In this document: positions 1 to 12,596 of the stretch, piece after piece
Layout: every line of letters starts with the position of its first letter
How positions within the stretch are numbered: the stretch's first letter is position 1
NCBI RefSeq assembly: GCF_004337985.1
Contig: NW_021940918.1
Coordinates: 62,001-126,000, forward strand
Length of the DNA: 64,000 nucleotides
Direction: 5' to 3'
From: Pyricularia pennisetigena
Taxonomy: Eukaryota > Ascomycota > Sordariomycetes > Magnaporthales > Pyriculariaceae
Position numbers and translations under genes: made by a program
The notes under the pieces: generated by a model
What the model was told of the DNA's origin: nothing
The model's database searches: none
What the model saw: the letters and a program-made list of their open reading frames with translations, nothing else

Positions 1-2049
1 ACACCACAGCTGCAGGATGAGCTTGAGGCCTACTTCTTGGAGCGATACAGCATGTGGTTCTCTCAGGGCTTGTTTGGCATGGCGAGCTCGCAGATTCCCA
101 TGGTGAATATTTGGGATGATCATGATATTATTGACGGTTTCGGTTCGTACCCTCATCACTTCATGTCAACGCCTGTCTTCTCTGGCCTGGGCAACGTTGC
201 ATTCAAGTATTATATGCTATTTCAACACCAGAGCGTTCCCGATGAGACCGAGGCCGTCGAACCGAGCTGGGCGTTGGGCACCAAGCCCGGACCTTATATT
301 GCCGAGCAGAGTCGGAGCGTATACATGTCCCTGGGCGGAGATGTGGCCCTTTTAGGCGTCGATGGCAGGACCGAGCGAACCCACGACGAGGTCATGAGTG
401 ATGAGTCCTGGCAGAAGCTCATGGATCGGTGTTATGATGAGATTGTCAAGGGACGAACGAAGCACCTGCTTGTGCTGCTTGGCGTACCGATCGCATACCC
501 CAGACTTGTCTGGCTGGAGAATATGTGAGTGCTTCCCGCCCTCGTGCATGCGATCAAAGTGCCTTATTTTACTGACCCGTGGATTTCAATGACCAGCTTG
601 ACATCACGGCTATTTGAACCCGTCAAGGCGTTGGCGAAGATGGGTCTCATGGGTGGCCTACTAAACAGATTCGATGGCGGCGTTGAAGTGCTTGACGATC
701 TCGATGACCACTGGACAGCGAAGCACCACAAGAAAGAACGCAAGATCATCATGGAGGACCTCCAAGATCTTGCCGCTGACCGCAGTGTTCGCGTGACCAT
801 TCTCTCAGGCGACGTACACCTCGCAGCTGTGGGTCAGTTTTACTCAGATCCAAAGCTCGGCATTGCGAAGCATAAAGACTTTCGTTACATGCCCAACATC
901 ATCTCGAGCGCTATAGTCAATACCCCACCACCGGATATGCTGGCTGATGTGCTGAACAAGCGCAACAAAGTGCATATTCTAGACAACGAAGATGGTGAGA
1001 AGAAGCAGACGTGGGAAGACATGATTCCTTTGTTCAGTCATGGCGTGGACGGCAAGCCCAGGAACAACAAGCGTCTTCTTCCACATAGAAACTGGTGCGC
1101 CATCAGGCACTACGTGCCGGGGGACACGCCGCCGCCATCACCTGGGATCGAGGAATGGGTGGACCCTATCGGAACGCCGCCTAAGGGCGGAATAATGCGG
1201 CGGTTGTCCAAGAAGCGTCCTGCAGAGGTATCACGCCCACCCGTATCAGGGGCAGGTGGGCTCTTTCGAACGTTTTCGCGCAGCGAGCGTGCTTCAGCCG
1301 ACGATGTCGGACCCCGTCCGCCTCGGCCACAGGGGCCAACTCGAACTTTGTCCCTTACTCGAGGCGATTTCCCGTCTGACAAGCCTTCCGGTGGCGGGAT
1401 AGGAGGGCTTTTGCGCAGACTGAGCGGCAGGGGCAGGAAACCTACAGTCGACAAAGGCAAAACCACCGATGATGGTGGAATCAACGGGCAGTGGGGGTAC
1501 TCGAGTGACGAGGATGATCAAACCAGCAACATACCCCGCGCCGCCGCGAAGAGGCTTGGATTAAGGGGTGGCGGTGCAACAGGAAGAAGTCACAACTACG
1601 ACATAGGGAACAGTTCGGACGAGTATTATGAAGGAGACGAGTCGTACTTTACTGCACAGCCAGTGCATCGAGACGCGCGCCCGCCGCGACCCATGGAACC
1701 TACAGTCCAGGATTTGCAGCCGAAACCTCTACACCGCACACCAACATCCATGACGGCCAAGCAACGTAAACAGGGAGGCAGTCTCGATGTCAACCTCGAG
1801 GACGCTCTCATGGTCACTCTAAACGTGGAAATTAATGCCAAGGACCCTGCGGGGATAACGACCCCTTATCGTCTTCTTGTCCCAAGGCTTTTCTATGAGT
1901 ATTCGGACGATCCTCCAGAAGAACCTCTCACAGAGCCAAGTGGGATCAAGCGATTGCTGTCTTTGAAAAGGAACAAGTCAGATCCCGTAAGAACCGGCGG
2001 TGGTGGATTAGAAATGACTGGTGCACGGGGACCTCCTCCGGCAGTCTGA
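1..2049 (+). CDS. PhoD-like metallophosphatase, 5' partial
   Basis: The gene enters from the left edge already in frame. Exons are 1-524 and 597-2049, giving 658 residues without the N terminus. The 72-nt intron (GTGAGT donor, ACTGAC branch, CAG acceptor) carries an in-frame stop, so it must be removed. The visible catalytic region has the PhoD-type metal-binding motifs WDDHD (about residue 38) and SGDVH (about residue 245), as in alkaline phosphatase D and phospholipase D-like phosphatases. No membrane segment is visible in this part. After about residue 385 the protein becomes a long, probably disordered basic/serine/proline-rich tail with repeated RRLS-type motifs (see findings). Family assignment is firm; the substrate (phosphomonoester or phosphodiester) is not known. 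It converges on the Y14 gene. Confidence 0.9.
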
Positions 2050-2816
2050 AATGGCGTGGGGCGTGTGTTGGCATGAAGAGAGATGCGGATCATAGACAAG
2101 GATGACTATGACATCAATTTCACCACGTATGGATAAAGTACATAAATTATTACAATCAGCTACGGTCCTGTTTGGAATTGGATTTTCCGATAGTTTTGTC
2201 CTACTCAAATTCAAATCATGAGGAGTTTTGACTTCCCATCGTGTTGTTCCGTCGCCTTATGATAGGTAAAAATGTTACGGAAAGGTACTTATTTGATTTC
2301 GTATGATATCGGCGGGTTGGGAGCATATTTTGGTAGCTCAAATCCGGGATATTCTTTTATTTTCTTTCTTTTTTCTCCCCTCTTTGCTTTTTGTCCCCTC
2401 TCTTTCCCGTTCTTTCTGAGGTATTACCAAGAAAAGATTTCGTCATTCTGTTGTTTCTCTAGTAGACGGGCCCTGCAGCACAACACATATGTAAGTGATA
2501 TTCTTTGCACTATGTACAGGCCATGGTAGCTCCAGTCTTACCTGCTGATGGCCGTGACGGGATGCCGACATGTCCATGTATCTCGGGCTCTGCCACCGCA
2601 CCTTTGAGCAGCGCTACTTTGCTCTGAGCGTTGACATGTCGACACGCTCTCTTCCATAGCTCGAAAAGGAACAGATAGACAAGCTGGCATGCCAAAATTA
2701 GGCCCGATGGTAGCATGTCGAGCGTGGCTGCAATGCAGTCTCCTAATGTCGAATCATAAGCCCAAACAAAGATCCTTGATCACCCCGAATCGAGAATTAA
2801 GAATCTATCTCGGGAA
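2050..2816. other. Convergent intergenic region, PhoD / Y14 3' ends
   Basis: No gene seen. It holds the two 3' untranslated regions. A pyrimidine-rich stretch lies at about 2355-2420. Short open frames here lack conserved features and splice partners. Confidence 0.6.
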
Positions 2817-3403
2817 CTAGTCGCCATTCTTGACAGGGCTGCGGCTGCGGCTTCTCCCGCGTCCCCTTCCGCGGGGCGCACCACCTCCTCCGGTACCACG
2901 ACCGCCCGCGCCATTCTTGTTCGGCGGCGGCCGAACAAACGCAAAGTCCACGTAGACCGTCTGATCGAGCAGCTTGGTCTCGTGCGCTCCATCGATGGCA
3001 GCACGAGCCTCAGCGAGGGTGGGGTACTCAATCAAAGCGTAACCCTATGCACGACGGAGCAGTGAGTTGCTAGGTCCTATTTTTTTTTGCCCGCATTCTT
3101 GACTAAAAGAGAAGAAAAGACAAGGGATTAACAAAAGAGGCGTACCTTCACATAACCACTTCTGCGGTCGAGGTTCAGGTGCAGGTTCTTGATCTCGCCA
3201 AACTCTCCAAACTTGTCATGTATCGCTTCCTCATCTGCCTCCTCGTGTACGTTGGTCACCATGATGATCCAACCCTCTATTGAGCGCACTGCCGTGGCCT
3301 TTGCGTGCGTCTGCATATCGCTGACCTTGGACGCGTTGCCAGAGGCTTCTGGGCTATCGGCGCGGGGCGAAGCATCGCCGTCGTGCATCTCAACGTCGGC
3401 CAT
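2817..3403 (-). CDS. Y14: Exon junction complex RNA-binding protein Y14 (RBM8A)
   Basis: Exons 3146-3403 and 2817-3044 on the minus strand (intron 3045-3145, donor GTACGC, acceptor TAG) give 161 residues. The ATG at 3403 starts [10 protein letters not shown]. An acidic N-terminal region leads into one RRM at about residues 43-125. It includes [16 protein letters not shown] and the RNP1-like stretch RSGYVKGYALIEY, which is split by the intron exactly between YVK and GYA. The tail is RG/RS-rich ([13 protein letters not shown]). This order is diagnostic for Y14, which in other eukaryotes pairs with Mago nashi in the exon junction complex deposited on spliced mRNA in the nucleus. A telomere-like CCCTAACCCT lies about 210 nt upstream of the start. 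Family identity is strong; the role in this fungus is inferred. Confidence 0.95.
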
Positions 3404-4551
3404 TGTTTCGCTTCTTGTTATTGTGGAGGTGTGACGACAGTTTTCTTTGTAGTATCCTCTTAAATGATGTTGGCTTCCTGCCGACAGTTGCTGGATTGTC
3501 GGGTCGCGTCCCGCCCGTGACTTGAGTTATGATTTGCGAAGCCCGTATGGAGCATCGAGTTCATCCATTCATTCATTCGTCCAACAAATGGGGACAGACG
3601 CACAGACTTTAGCAGCCCTAACCCTCAGGACTCTGATGTGTCTGTCACAACAGGCTTGTAAACGCGTGCTCTTTCGTCCGGCCTGGTCTCCATTGTCAAA
3701 TCAAGTCGATTCTCGTCGGGCTCTATCTATCATCACCATTTCAGTATTCTGCCTCGACCAAAGTCATCGAGATCCTAATTCTGGTATCTTCAACAAAGAG
3801 AGAAAGCAAGAGATTCCAGGTGGCAGCGACGGACCTTGAGCCGAAGGTCCTATCTGATTTTTTTTTTTTTTTTTGACCCCTCCTCTACGCAGCATCGAAT
3901 CCCAACACTACCAGACCCAAATCCTATCGGCCAACCGTACCCCCAAAATTAATCGCGAGTACTTGGTCATCATATCGCTTAACGCCCTTTATCTAGGAAT
4001 TCCCTTGAAACCTTGCATATCCATCACTGTATATTGTAACACTAGCCCGCAGAAAGAACGTCATCCCCTTTCCAGGAGAGAAATAATCAGACAAGCAAAC
4101 CGGAAGGTAAGCCCTGACAGCTAAAAATCAACCACGAAACTGTATCTTGCTGTCTTTCTACTCGACTTGCCGCCGGTGGCCTCTGGTTGGCCTCCGATGC
4201 GCAATCTCAATAAGCGACATGTGCAGTACATCAATACTCCGCCCTGTGCTCGGCCAAGGATCCGTAACGCACAGTATTGATGAGTAGCCGTGCTGTCTGT
4301 CGGCCGTCCGTACTGTATCGTCGTGGTATGCATACTTGGTGGACTCCGGCAAAGGTCAAGGCAAGACACAAACAGCAAGCTCAAGGTTAGCTGGCGGTAT
4401 GCAAGAGATATTCAGACAGTTTAATCTGGATGACCTGCTGGTCGGGTGGCTTTGGGGTTGTGCCTAGATTTTCAAGCATCAAAGCCAGCCAGTGGCAATG
4501 CACTCCGAAAACACCAGCTTTGACGCATGACCGTGCCCGAGCGAGCGTAGA
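3404..4551. other. Promoter region of Y14 and 3' flank of the next gene
   Basis: No gene supported. It contains a 17-nt T tract at 3858-3874 and a telomere-like CCCTAACCCT at about 3616-3625. Open frames of 83-105 codons here show no recognisable domain. Confidence 0.55.
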
Positions 4552-7500
4552 TCAAAACGCGCCTCCCATTTTTTTCACCACGATAACGATGATGGCCGTC
4601 CAGACAAAGAACTGAAAGACCATGATTGCCAATATAATTCTCCGCTGACTTATTGTTAGTCCATTGACCTCTCCCCTGGTGTACCAGGAGAGTGCAGTAT
4701 CGAATTTCCCGAGGTAGACAAGAACTGACAAGAAAGGGAAGATGCTGACAGCCAACATCAGTACAAACCATCTACGTTGCTTTCTCCGGCCTTCATGTGA
4801 AGTGTAAGTCAGATGTGCGGAGGGCAGTTTATCTCGATCTGCCAAGGCTCGCAAGTATGGATCACTTCCAGGTTGTAATCGGCGCTCGTCCCAGGGGTAA
4901 AGATGTGGAATCTCGGATCGTCGTGACGGCCACATCCCAGCCATTCGGTTTTTGAGAGGAGAGGCACCAAATGTTGCGGTGCTATTGTCGCAGAAATGGG
5001 AGCGGCTATCAGGTGGTGAATCTATCTTGGAGCTGATCGGAGAGGTCGCAGGGCCATCGAAACGCAGGGCCCGGCTCTCGACTGCAGTGAGGTTAACTAC
5101 CCACACAAACCATGGCTACAGATATGGTCATTGAGGGAACTCACGCTCTTTATCATTCACGACTGATGAGAACAGAGGCGTTGGGGTTCGCTTGTGCACA
5201 GTTTGCGGAAGACGAGGCAGGTTGGACGTGGCCACGGCGCTTCCTCTATTCTTCCCCAGCGACGCAAAACTCTGCTTGCGCTGTCGTCCTTTGTTGCTTG
5301 CGAAGGCCTCATCATCAATCCCGCTCTCGCGCCGTATGGTTTGCAGTCTTGCTGCTTCGGGCAGCGGTATGAGTGGAAAAGCAAAGCTGTGAGACCCATT
5401 CGACAGAGCAGACAATGTCGACAGATCATAGTCTGTCGACGCCTGGCTGTTGTGGTGGTTCGTCACACAATCATTCAGTGCATCATGAGAGTTGCTGTCA
5501 TCATGTACCCTCTGGTCACCAAACTGTTTCCCATCGAAGGGGTTCTCCTTATCAGTGCTACACACCGAGTCTCGAAACTCAAAGCGCGATGTCTCGGCCG
5601 TTACTCGTGGCGGGAGCGGTAACAACTTGTCTCTGTACTTCTTATTCAGGGCGCTGAAGGGATTGAGAATCTTGCCAGTCCGGCTCGACTCTGTAGGGTT
5701 GATCTCCTTGCTCTGTGCGGTTGACCCCTGGAGGAGCCGTATAGAGTTCTGCGCAAGTCCGTTGACTCTGTGGACCCGCTGCTTTGGTACAAACACAGGA
5801 ATGTTCGAGTCTTTGAGATGTCTGACTTTGAATGGCTGGTTGTCGACTTGATTTGATGGATGCTGAATGATGCGTTCCTTGGAGCCGTATTCGTCAAACT
5901 GAGCTTCATACAGACTGACATCTTCGTCTGATACATCTGCGACGCTGCTGCCTGTATAGTTGACGGACGCATCATGAGTAAACTTGGAGGGTGGGTTCGG
6001 AAGAGCGTATGTTGGGCTACTGTCATTGACAGCTTGGAATGTCCCTACTGTTTCCCATTCATCCCTATCGTTCAGAGGCTCTCTAGCACCCCGAAACTGG
6101 ATTTTACTGACTTTCGAAGACTTCTTTGTTTTTGTTGCGGCACTTGGTTGGCATAAAGCGTCCGTCTGAAGGGGTACAGGCACCCTGATCGTGGCGCCTT
6201 GACTCTGATTTACTTCCCACAAGGATTTGATGGCATCTGGGTGCAGAAATTGCAATACAGCGAGCTGGTCACGGTTGACCCTGGCCGAGTCATCGGCCTT
6301 ACCGGACGGGTGCTCAGGGATAGGAGACGGAAGCTTGAATGTCTTGTACAACGACTTTGATGGACTGCAGCTTGGAGTCCTACTGTGTTTACTCGATGAG
6401 CTTTGGCGCTGAAGTCTGGCGCTAACTTCCCTCTCCCTCTTATCCACGAGAAAGACACCATAATTGGTCTTATCATACTTGAAAGGATCATCGTCGGATT
6501 CTGTGGTGGCGCCCATAGAAAAAGCACCAACGCTGAGGTGCGCACGCGGAATCTCAGAGGGTCTCGCACGTGTCGATAGGGCGAGCGGAGGAGGTATGAG
6601 ACCGCCATTGCTGCTAAGGTCACTATTGAGGAGGGCTTGCGAGTCGGAGAGAGTCGAGAATGACAGACCGCAGGAAATTGCATGACTGCGGGCCGAGTGC
6701 GTCGATGTCCCGATGGGGGCATCGAAGAATGCAAGTGTAGGAATGTGCGGAAGCGAGAACAGTGCCCTGTCGTCGTGGGAGGTTGCTGTGGCAGACCACA
6801 AGGGATCTTTGTTGACGGCCGAGGAACCGTCGCTCCCTTGGTCCCCCTCATGAGTGAAGCGCACCGAACCGGTTCTGCTAATTTCCGGACTGTGAAGGAC
6901 ATCGTCGGGCCTGAAGCCACAGCGAGCGCCGGCACCTGACCGCAACGCGCTGAGGTTTGCGGGACTCAGTCTGTCGAGAGAGGAGCTACGAGGAGCTCCA
7001 CGGAAAGGAGTGGTGTCGAGGGTGGCATCTACGCCAGGGCTGGAGGATGTTCCCTGGTCAGATGCAGCAGAGCGATACTGGCGGTAATCGCGGTCAACAG
7101 TAGTAGTAGACTGGGACTCGGATACAGTACTCGGCGAGTCGGTGCTTCTGTGCTTCGGCATGGGTAGTGGGCTGGAATCTTCCCGAACAACAAACGGATC
7201 GTCGGGATCTTTGCGGGCAGAGTGGGTAAGTGCAGTCTCCTCGTGGTTGTAGAGGACCGGCTCTCGCTTTGAAACTCTTGGGGCATTACCGTGACTGTCG
7301 GATGTGGCTTCCTTGACGGGGCTCAAACAGTCTCGGTTGTCGGAGGTGCAGTGTAAAGTAGCAGACGTTTTACTGGAGCGGGCCGGTTGCCAGCTGCTGG
7401 TGGCACTCTTGGCCTCAGTGCTGCTGTCGTTGGACGCGATTCGATTTGATGCTGTCGACGTCGATGTATGGGACCTTCCAGTTATGTTGCGGTGGGCTTC

Positions 7501-7710
7501 ATCCAGACTAGGAAAGCGGCACCCACGACGTGCCGAAGCGGGCGTCTTGGGGCCGGGACTGCCATTGGCTGCCCATTCCGCTGGTCGAACTCGCGGAACC
7601 TCTATCTGGAGTTGCGGCGGTGATCGTGATGCCCCAGACTCGGAAACACAAGTGCGAATCACGTCAGCCGCATCCAACACCCGCGGCGCCCTCGTGTCCG
7701 GCCATGACAT
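4552..7710 (-). CDS. Large serine-rich protein with two C-terminal membrane segments, unknown function
   Basis: Exons 5145-7710 and 4552-5096 (intron 5097-5144, only 48 nt, donor GTGAGT) give 1036 residues. An alternative in-frame CAG acceptor at 5082 would make the intron 63 nt and remove five residues. The start is the ATG at 7710 (MSWPDTRAPRV); the open frame extends 12 codons upstream without another ATG. The first ~900 residues are polar, rich in Ser, Asp, Thr and Pro and look disordered. The C terminus has a basic stretch (EGRRKQRRW), two hydrophobic helices at about 966-985 and 1009-1029, and ends VKKMGGAF. This suggests a membrane-anchored protein with a long cytosolic N-terminal tail. 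I do not recognise a catalytic domain. It is divergent from the F-box gene across a 2.3-kb gap. Confidence 0.8.
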
Positions 7711-10021
7711 TTTGTAGACCAGACGGATCCAGTGCAAGCTTGTCAAGCAACCCAGTATAAGATATCAAACTGATGACACGCAGAGTGGGACCTTATACTG
7801 GAATCAGGACACTGGCCTGGCAGGCCAAGTTCCAGAAGCTTGACTACGAACCTGATAGTTCTTGAGCAAGTTTCAAATAGGAAGGCAGCGTGTAAGATTT
7901 GTCGGCCGGGCCAGATATGTACGGCGACACGAAGCAAGGAAAAACCAAGGATACTGGTGCAGAGGAGGACTGAGCGATCAGATAGCAGGTTGATATGAAC
8001 TTGATTGTACGTGGGAAGAAACGAAGAAATGGAGAAATAGGATATGGTTAGTGGTCAGAGCGAACCCCTCGGGAGTGGAGTTGTGTGCGATGGTCAATGG
8101 CCAGAGGAACAACGAAGTGACGGCAAGGTGAGATGAGGGTGAGTGGCTTGCGAATCCACCGTCGGTTTTTCTTGGCCGTTTGCGTTGAACAGCGGCAAGG
8201 ACCCTCGTGATATGAGTACAATTTCACAAGTTCTGAGCGAGAGAACACCGCCCTATCTTCATACCATATCTAGACACCTACCTGCCCTCAAATGGGTGGT
8301 GTTCATTCGAATGCATCCAGGGCGTTTTGCACATGGCAGTCAAGAAGGCATCAGAACTGGCTAACCTTTACTCAGCATCACCAGATAGGCCAAACATGCC
8401 AAATATGCAAAAGGAACGAGTGGCTACTGTATCCTACAGGTTTCCATCTCGAATTTCCATCATGAGGGTCAACTCGCAACACATATCCGCCCTTGTTGAT
8501 ATGCGCCATCCCGTGCAGCTACAACGTTTAGCCTGGGGCCAAACTGTTAGCAGCTGGAGGCATAAAGATCACACGTTCCGCACGGGGCAAGATTGACTAT
8601 CCCAAACAGAAGCAATGTGCATTTTTGCACCAATTAAATGTGACTTTGGTGTGTGAGTTGAAATTGGCATAGGGAGATGTCTCTAGCTTTGACTTCCAGA
8701 TCGCTGGCAACAAAGGGGGTCCCTGATCAGGTTAGCAGTATGTTAAAGTAAGTGATACCAGCCGGAGTTTCGATAACCGTATGCTTATATCAGTCAATGG
8801 CTTATTTCCTAGCTTGTTAGATACTTCGTTAAGCTAAGGCAGGCGCAAACTACAGTTGTAACTAGACTTTCAATAGTTCAAATTTTAGATAGTGCTGAAC
8901 AAGACGCCCCGGTTTCTTCTTAGTGCGGCGTATCACCGTACTTGAGGTAAATCGGCTCCACTACCCACCCACTTGACTGAACGAACCCCATGGAGGAGGG
9001 CAGCGTTGAGTGAGTGGGGTGGGAGAACGGGAAAAGGCAAAACAGGGTGGATGTCCGCCTTGACTCTCCATGTCTGCGGGGGACACCTGCAGGTGGTTCG
9101 CATTTTCCATAACACCACCGGTTGATGACGTCTCAAAGAATTGGTTACTGCTCCAACTTCGCTCTTCACCGTCTATGATGTACATGCGCCGCGTTGGCCA
9201 AACATATAATGCTCACTGCCTTGATTAACCAACGCGCTCTCAATCCAACCCGCGGGAGACCGGTCGGACTTGTCAGCAGGCGAGTCGTGGAAACCGCGCA
9301 ACTCGTTGACTAGTAGGATCGGGTTTCATGCATTACCAGGCCGTCGTCGCATCTGGCCAATGCCTCGGCCAAAACACACCGAATTTCTCGCTGTTTGTCG
9401 TTGCCCGGCTTGCGAGCTGAGATCTGGATGAGGATTCGCCCGAGTTGCAACAAGAAAACCAGGGCATCCAGCTTTGGTGCCTCTTCTGAAGAACTGACTC
9501 GGATGCGTGCGTCAAAGTAGCCGGCAGCCACTCCATTTTACCCCTACCCTACCCTCACCAAGACCTGCTTGCTTTGCTCTACACTAGAATTAGACCACCT
9601 TATCCACATACATTAGCCCGATGCCTACCGTTCGCAAATACCAAAGTCCTGTCTTTGTATCTGATCTGCAGCCAGACGGTCGATCGTTGCCTTTATAAGA
9701 CGAGCGGACTTTGGCGTGCTCCCTCCCAGACTCCTAAAACAGTTGCATTGATTCGATTGCTTGCATGCATGCGATTCTGATCCTACACGGTCGCCTTGAC
9801 ATTATCTGCCATTTCTACCTACTTAACAAGCTCGTGATATCAAAAATACCCTAGCATAGCATTTATCCCGAAGTTCCATTTCGTGCATGGAAGAAGCCCC
9901 AATCGACTCAATCCATGAAATCTTCAGACAATACAGATTCTCATTATCCAGGAATTCGTCAACGCTCGCCGTCCAACTGATCAACTCTACTCCCACAGCT
10001 TGAATGGGGTCGAATCCAGAA
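7711..10021. other. 2.3-kb divergent intergenic region
   Basis: It lies between the divergent serine-rich membrane protein and F-box genes. Open frames of up to 89 codons occur, but none has a convincing start, splice pair or domain. I see no tRNA-like A/B box pair and no long repeat. It presumably holds both promoters and 5' leaders. Confidence 0.5.
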
Positions 10022-12008
10022 ATGTCAGGTTCCAACGCGAGCGGGCCACCTTCCGCTGTGGCACGGAAACCAGAGGTGGCCTTGGCAGGTCTCCCCGAGG
10101 AAATTCTTCTCGCGATATTACTTTGTAGGACCTCTGCCAGACGACAAACACGGCCTCGAATTCTTCTCTGTGCCCCAGGCTAACCCATGGCGCCCCGCAG
10201 ATCTGGAGCCAACCGATATTGCTCGATTACAGCAAGCATCCCGAAAGTTCTGCAGTCTGTTTCGGGACAACACCTTCTGGCGCTCCATCTGCCTACAGGA
10301 GTCTGCCTTTCTCGAGGCTTACAATCGCCGCCGAGGTGGTCTCCACAACTCAAGACTAAATCCGGACTCTATTAAAAGAATAGCTATACAAGTCAGCCAT
10401 GATGCGGATCTCAAATCAGAATTGCGGGGCCCTGTGAAGAAGGAGAGGCGTCGGATAATGGCAAACTGGGACCCGACATACGTGGGCGAGGACGTGTCGT
10501 GGTACAGCGAGTACATACAGCGACACGGAAAGATCACCATCAACTGGCTGCAGCAGCCACAAATAAGCGAAGGCTCCGAGATTCGGGCGAATGAGGTCAA
10601 GGGAGTGGCCCTCTATCGCCCAAGCAACCCAGAAGGAGAGCCGGACAGGACAGGAAGCGTTTTCGCTGTGTCCCCATTGGAGGACGGATCAGTGTGCCTG
10701 TGGGACGTTAATGGTACCATCCGCAAACCTGGAGGTATTGCCGCCAAGAGCGAACCTGGGATCCTATTTATTGATGGACCAAGGGGTAATAATAGCCTGC
10801 GCTCAAAGCGGGTCGACAGTGGCGTTACTGAGTGCGTTGCAGTCGACAGCCATCGCGGTAGGGCATTTGTAGCGGTTCAGAGTCACCTTCTCGAGGTAGA
10901 CCTGGAACGGATGTCAGTCGCAGGTTGCGAGTCTTTCCCATGGTCAATCACTACCATGTCGACTGCCGACCCAGATCTCCCTCTGACGGTTGGGACTACT
11001 CATGGCTTGCATATTTATGATCACAGAGCAAGAGGATCTGCGATGCAGCGTGTCGATGATGGAGATGGAATTGATCAATTTGACAGGTCGGGGGCCAATG
11101 GCTACTATGAGAGATCCATGCGGGCCCTGTTCGCGGATGAACCACTGCCCCCGTATACGTCCCTTGCACAGCCAGGACCACTCAGCATACTACACCTCGG
11201 GGAACTCAGCGGCGCGTCCAACGACATTTATGTTGCTGGTCGATTTTCCAACATTCTTCATTACGATCGGCGAAAATTTGGCACGATCAAGGACTCCATT
11301 CATTCTGGCGCGCGCCTGTGCAGCATGACGTCTCTTCCATATCTCTATAACCACGTGGCCAGCGAAGCACGACGCAAGGGGCAAATGTCCATCGCGGCGG
11401 TCAAGGAAAGCAAGGAGCTGAAGGGGCATACATTGGTTGCTTGTGGCGAATACAACACAAAAGGCTCCTTGGAGCTTTACGGCCTTAGAACTGGTGCCTC
11501 GTCCTCGTCACCCCTGCTGAGCTCGGAGAATATTAAGAACCGCCAGACGTCCTCGCCTTCAAAGCTGCTGTCTGTTTCGAACCATGGAACCCGTCTAGTT
11601 GTTTCTAATGGGTCCGGCCTGATCAAATGGTTCGAGCGTGACGGGTTCACTGAGGTCCGAAAATGCCGGATCGGTCAGAATAGAGCGGCTCAGGATGCAG
11701 GGCCAAGAATATTCGGCCCGGCATCGGGTTGTGAAGATCTGGCACGGAAACTACTCCCGATCGCGCACAATGAGACAATTAAGAACAATGAAATTCTGTT
11801 CTGGACTGGCGAGAGACTGGGTCTTGTAAGTTTCTCGGCCAGGTCAGGCTTTACCGCGGACGAATTTGAGCAGGAAGCCAAGTCGGCAATGGAGCTCGAA
11901 CAGGAGCGGGTGGAGCGTGGTTACAGAGAGGGCATGCGTCTTGCGCTGCAGCGTCAGGCCGAGGATGTTAGATTTGTCCGGGGGCTGGGACTCGGGGCTA
12001 CTATGTAG
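10022..12008 (+). CDS. F-box protein with degenerate WD40-like C-terminal region
   Basis: Exons 10022-10124 and 10201-12008 (intron 10125-10200, branch GCTAAC, acceptor GCAG) give 636 residues. The ATG at 10022 starts MSGSNASGPPSAV. The intron splits the F-box, and only splicing restores it: GLPEEILLAILL joins YLEPTDIARLQQASRKF at about residues 23-52. F-box proteins bind Skp1 and recruit substrates to SCF ubiquitin ligases. The rest has beta-propeller-like stretches such as FAVSPLEDGSVCLWDVNG and LEVDLERMSVAGCE, and ends in a charged helix (EQEAKSAMELEQERVERGYR). The repeats are too diverged to count. The F-box is clear; the substrate is unknown. Confidence 0.9.
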
Positions 12009-12596
12009 TTAGTGAATGGAGCAGCGTTAGCCATGACCTCTCCTTCCTGGGTGTTCCCCTGTAATCCAAAAACAGAGAATCCAAGTGTCTTCGGAATGAA
12101 TTCAGTCTCTCATTTAAAGCAAGCTGGACACCACTAATACCTCCAGGGAATAGACCTGACTTTGAGGCGGGGCGAGAAGTAAGGAAGGAGGGTAGTTAGG
12201 TAAATTTGCCAGTCATACACCTGTATGAGGCCGTTTTCTAACACACATAGCTCTCTGGCTATCTCTGCCTAAGCACACCTCATAAGCTCAAGTCAAAAGA
12301 GCTACGCCCTGCTTGTATTTGCACGAGATACTCCTGGAATGCAACAGCAAACACAGGGGCCTTGTCAACAACTCGCCAACCCCAGCTCGAATAGGTCTTT
12401 TCGTACCACATCGCATATCACGCCGGAAACCTGAATATATTACACACATGGAAACCGACCGATTATCTTTGCACGCCGAGATGAGCTTGCAAAACCGAGG
12501 TTCTTAGGCCCACAACATCCCTGAACGCCTTTTAGTCGCCTGATACAACGAGTCAAATAAAATGTCCAACGCCGACTGGTCGTCTCATGTACATCT
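12009..12596. other. Convergent intergenic region, F-box / CAC2
   Basis: Contains the 3' ends of two convergent genes. No coding potential beyond short open frames, and no repeat noted. Confidence 0.55.

Noticed and set aside
5194..5622. 142-codon plus-strand open frame opposite the serine-rich gene
   Set aside because: Antisense shadow of a long coding exon, with no domain, and it overlaps a better supported gene.
6210..6935. 241-codon minus-strand frame inside the serine-rich gene
   Set aside because: Same strand, alternative frame of the large protein; composition follows from codon bias, and the other frame has a C-terminal membrane anchor.
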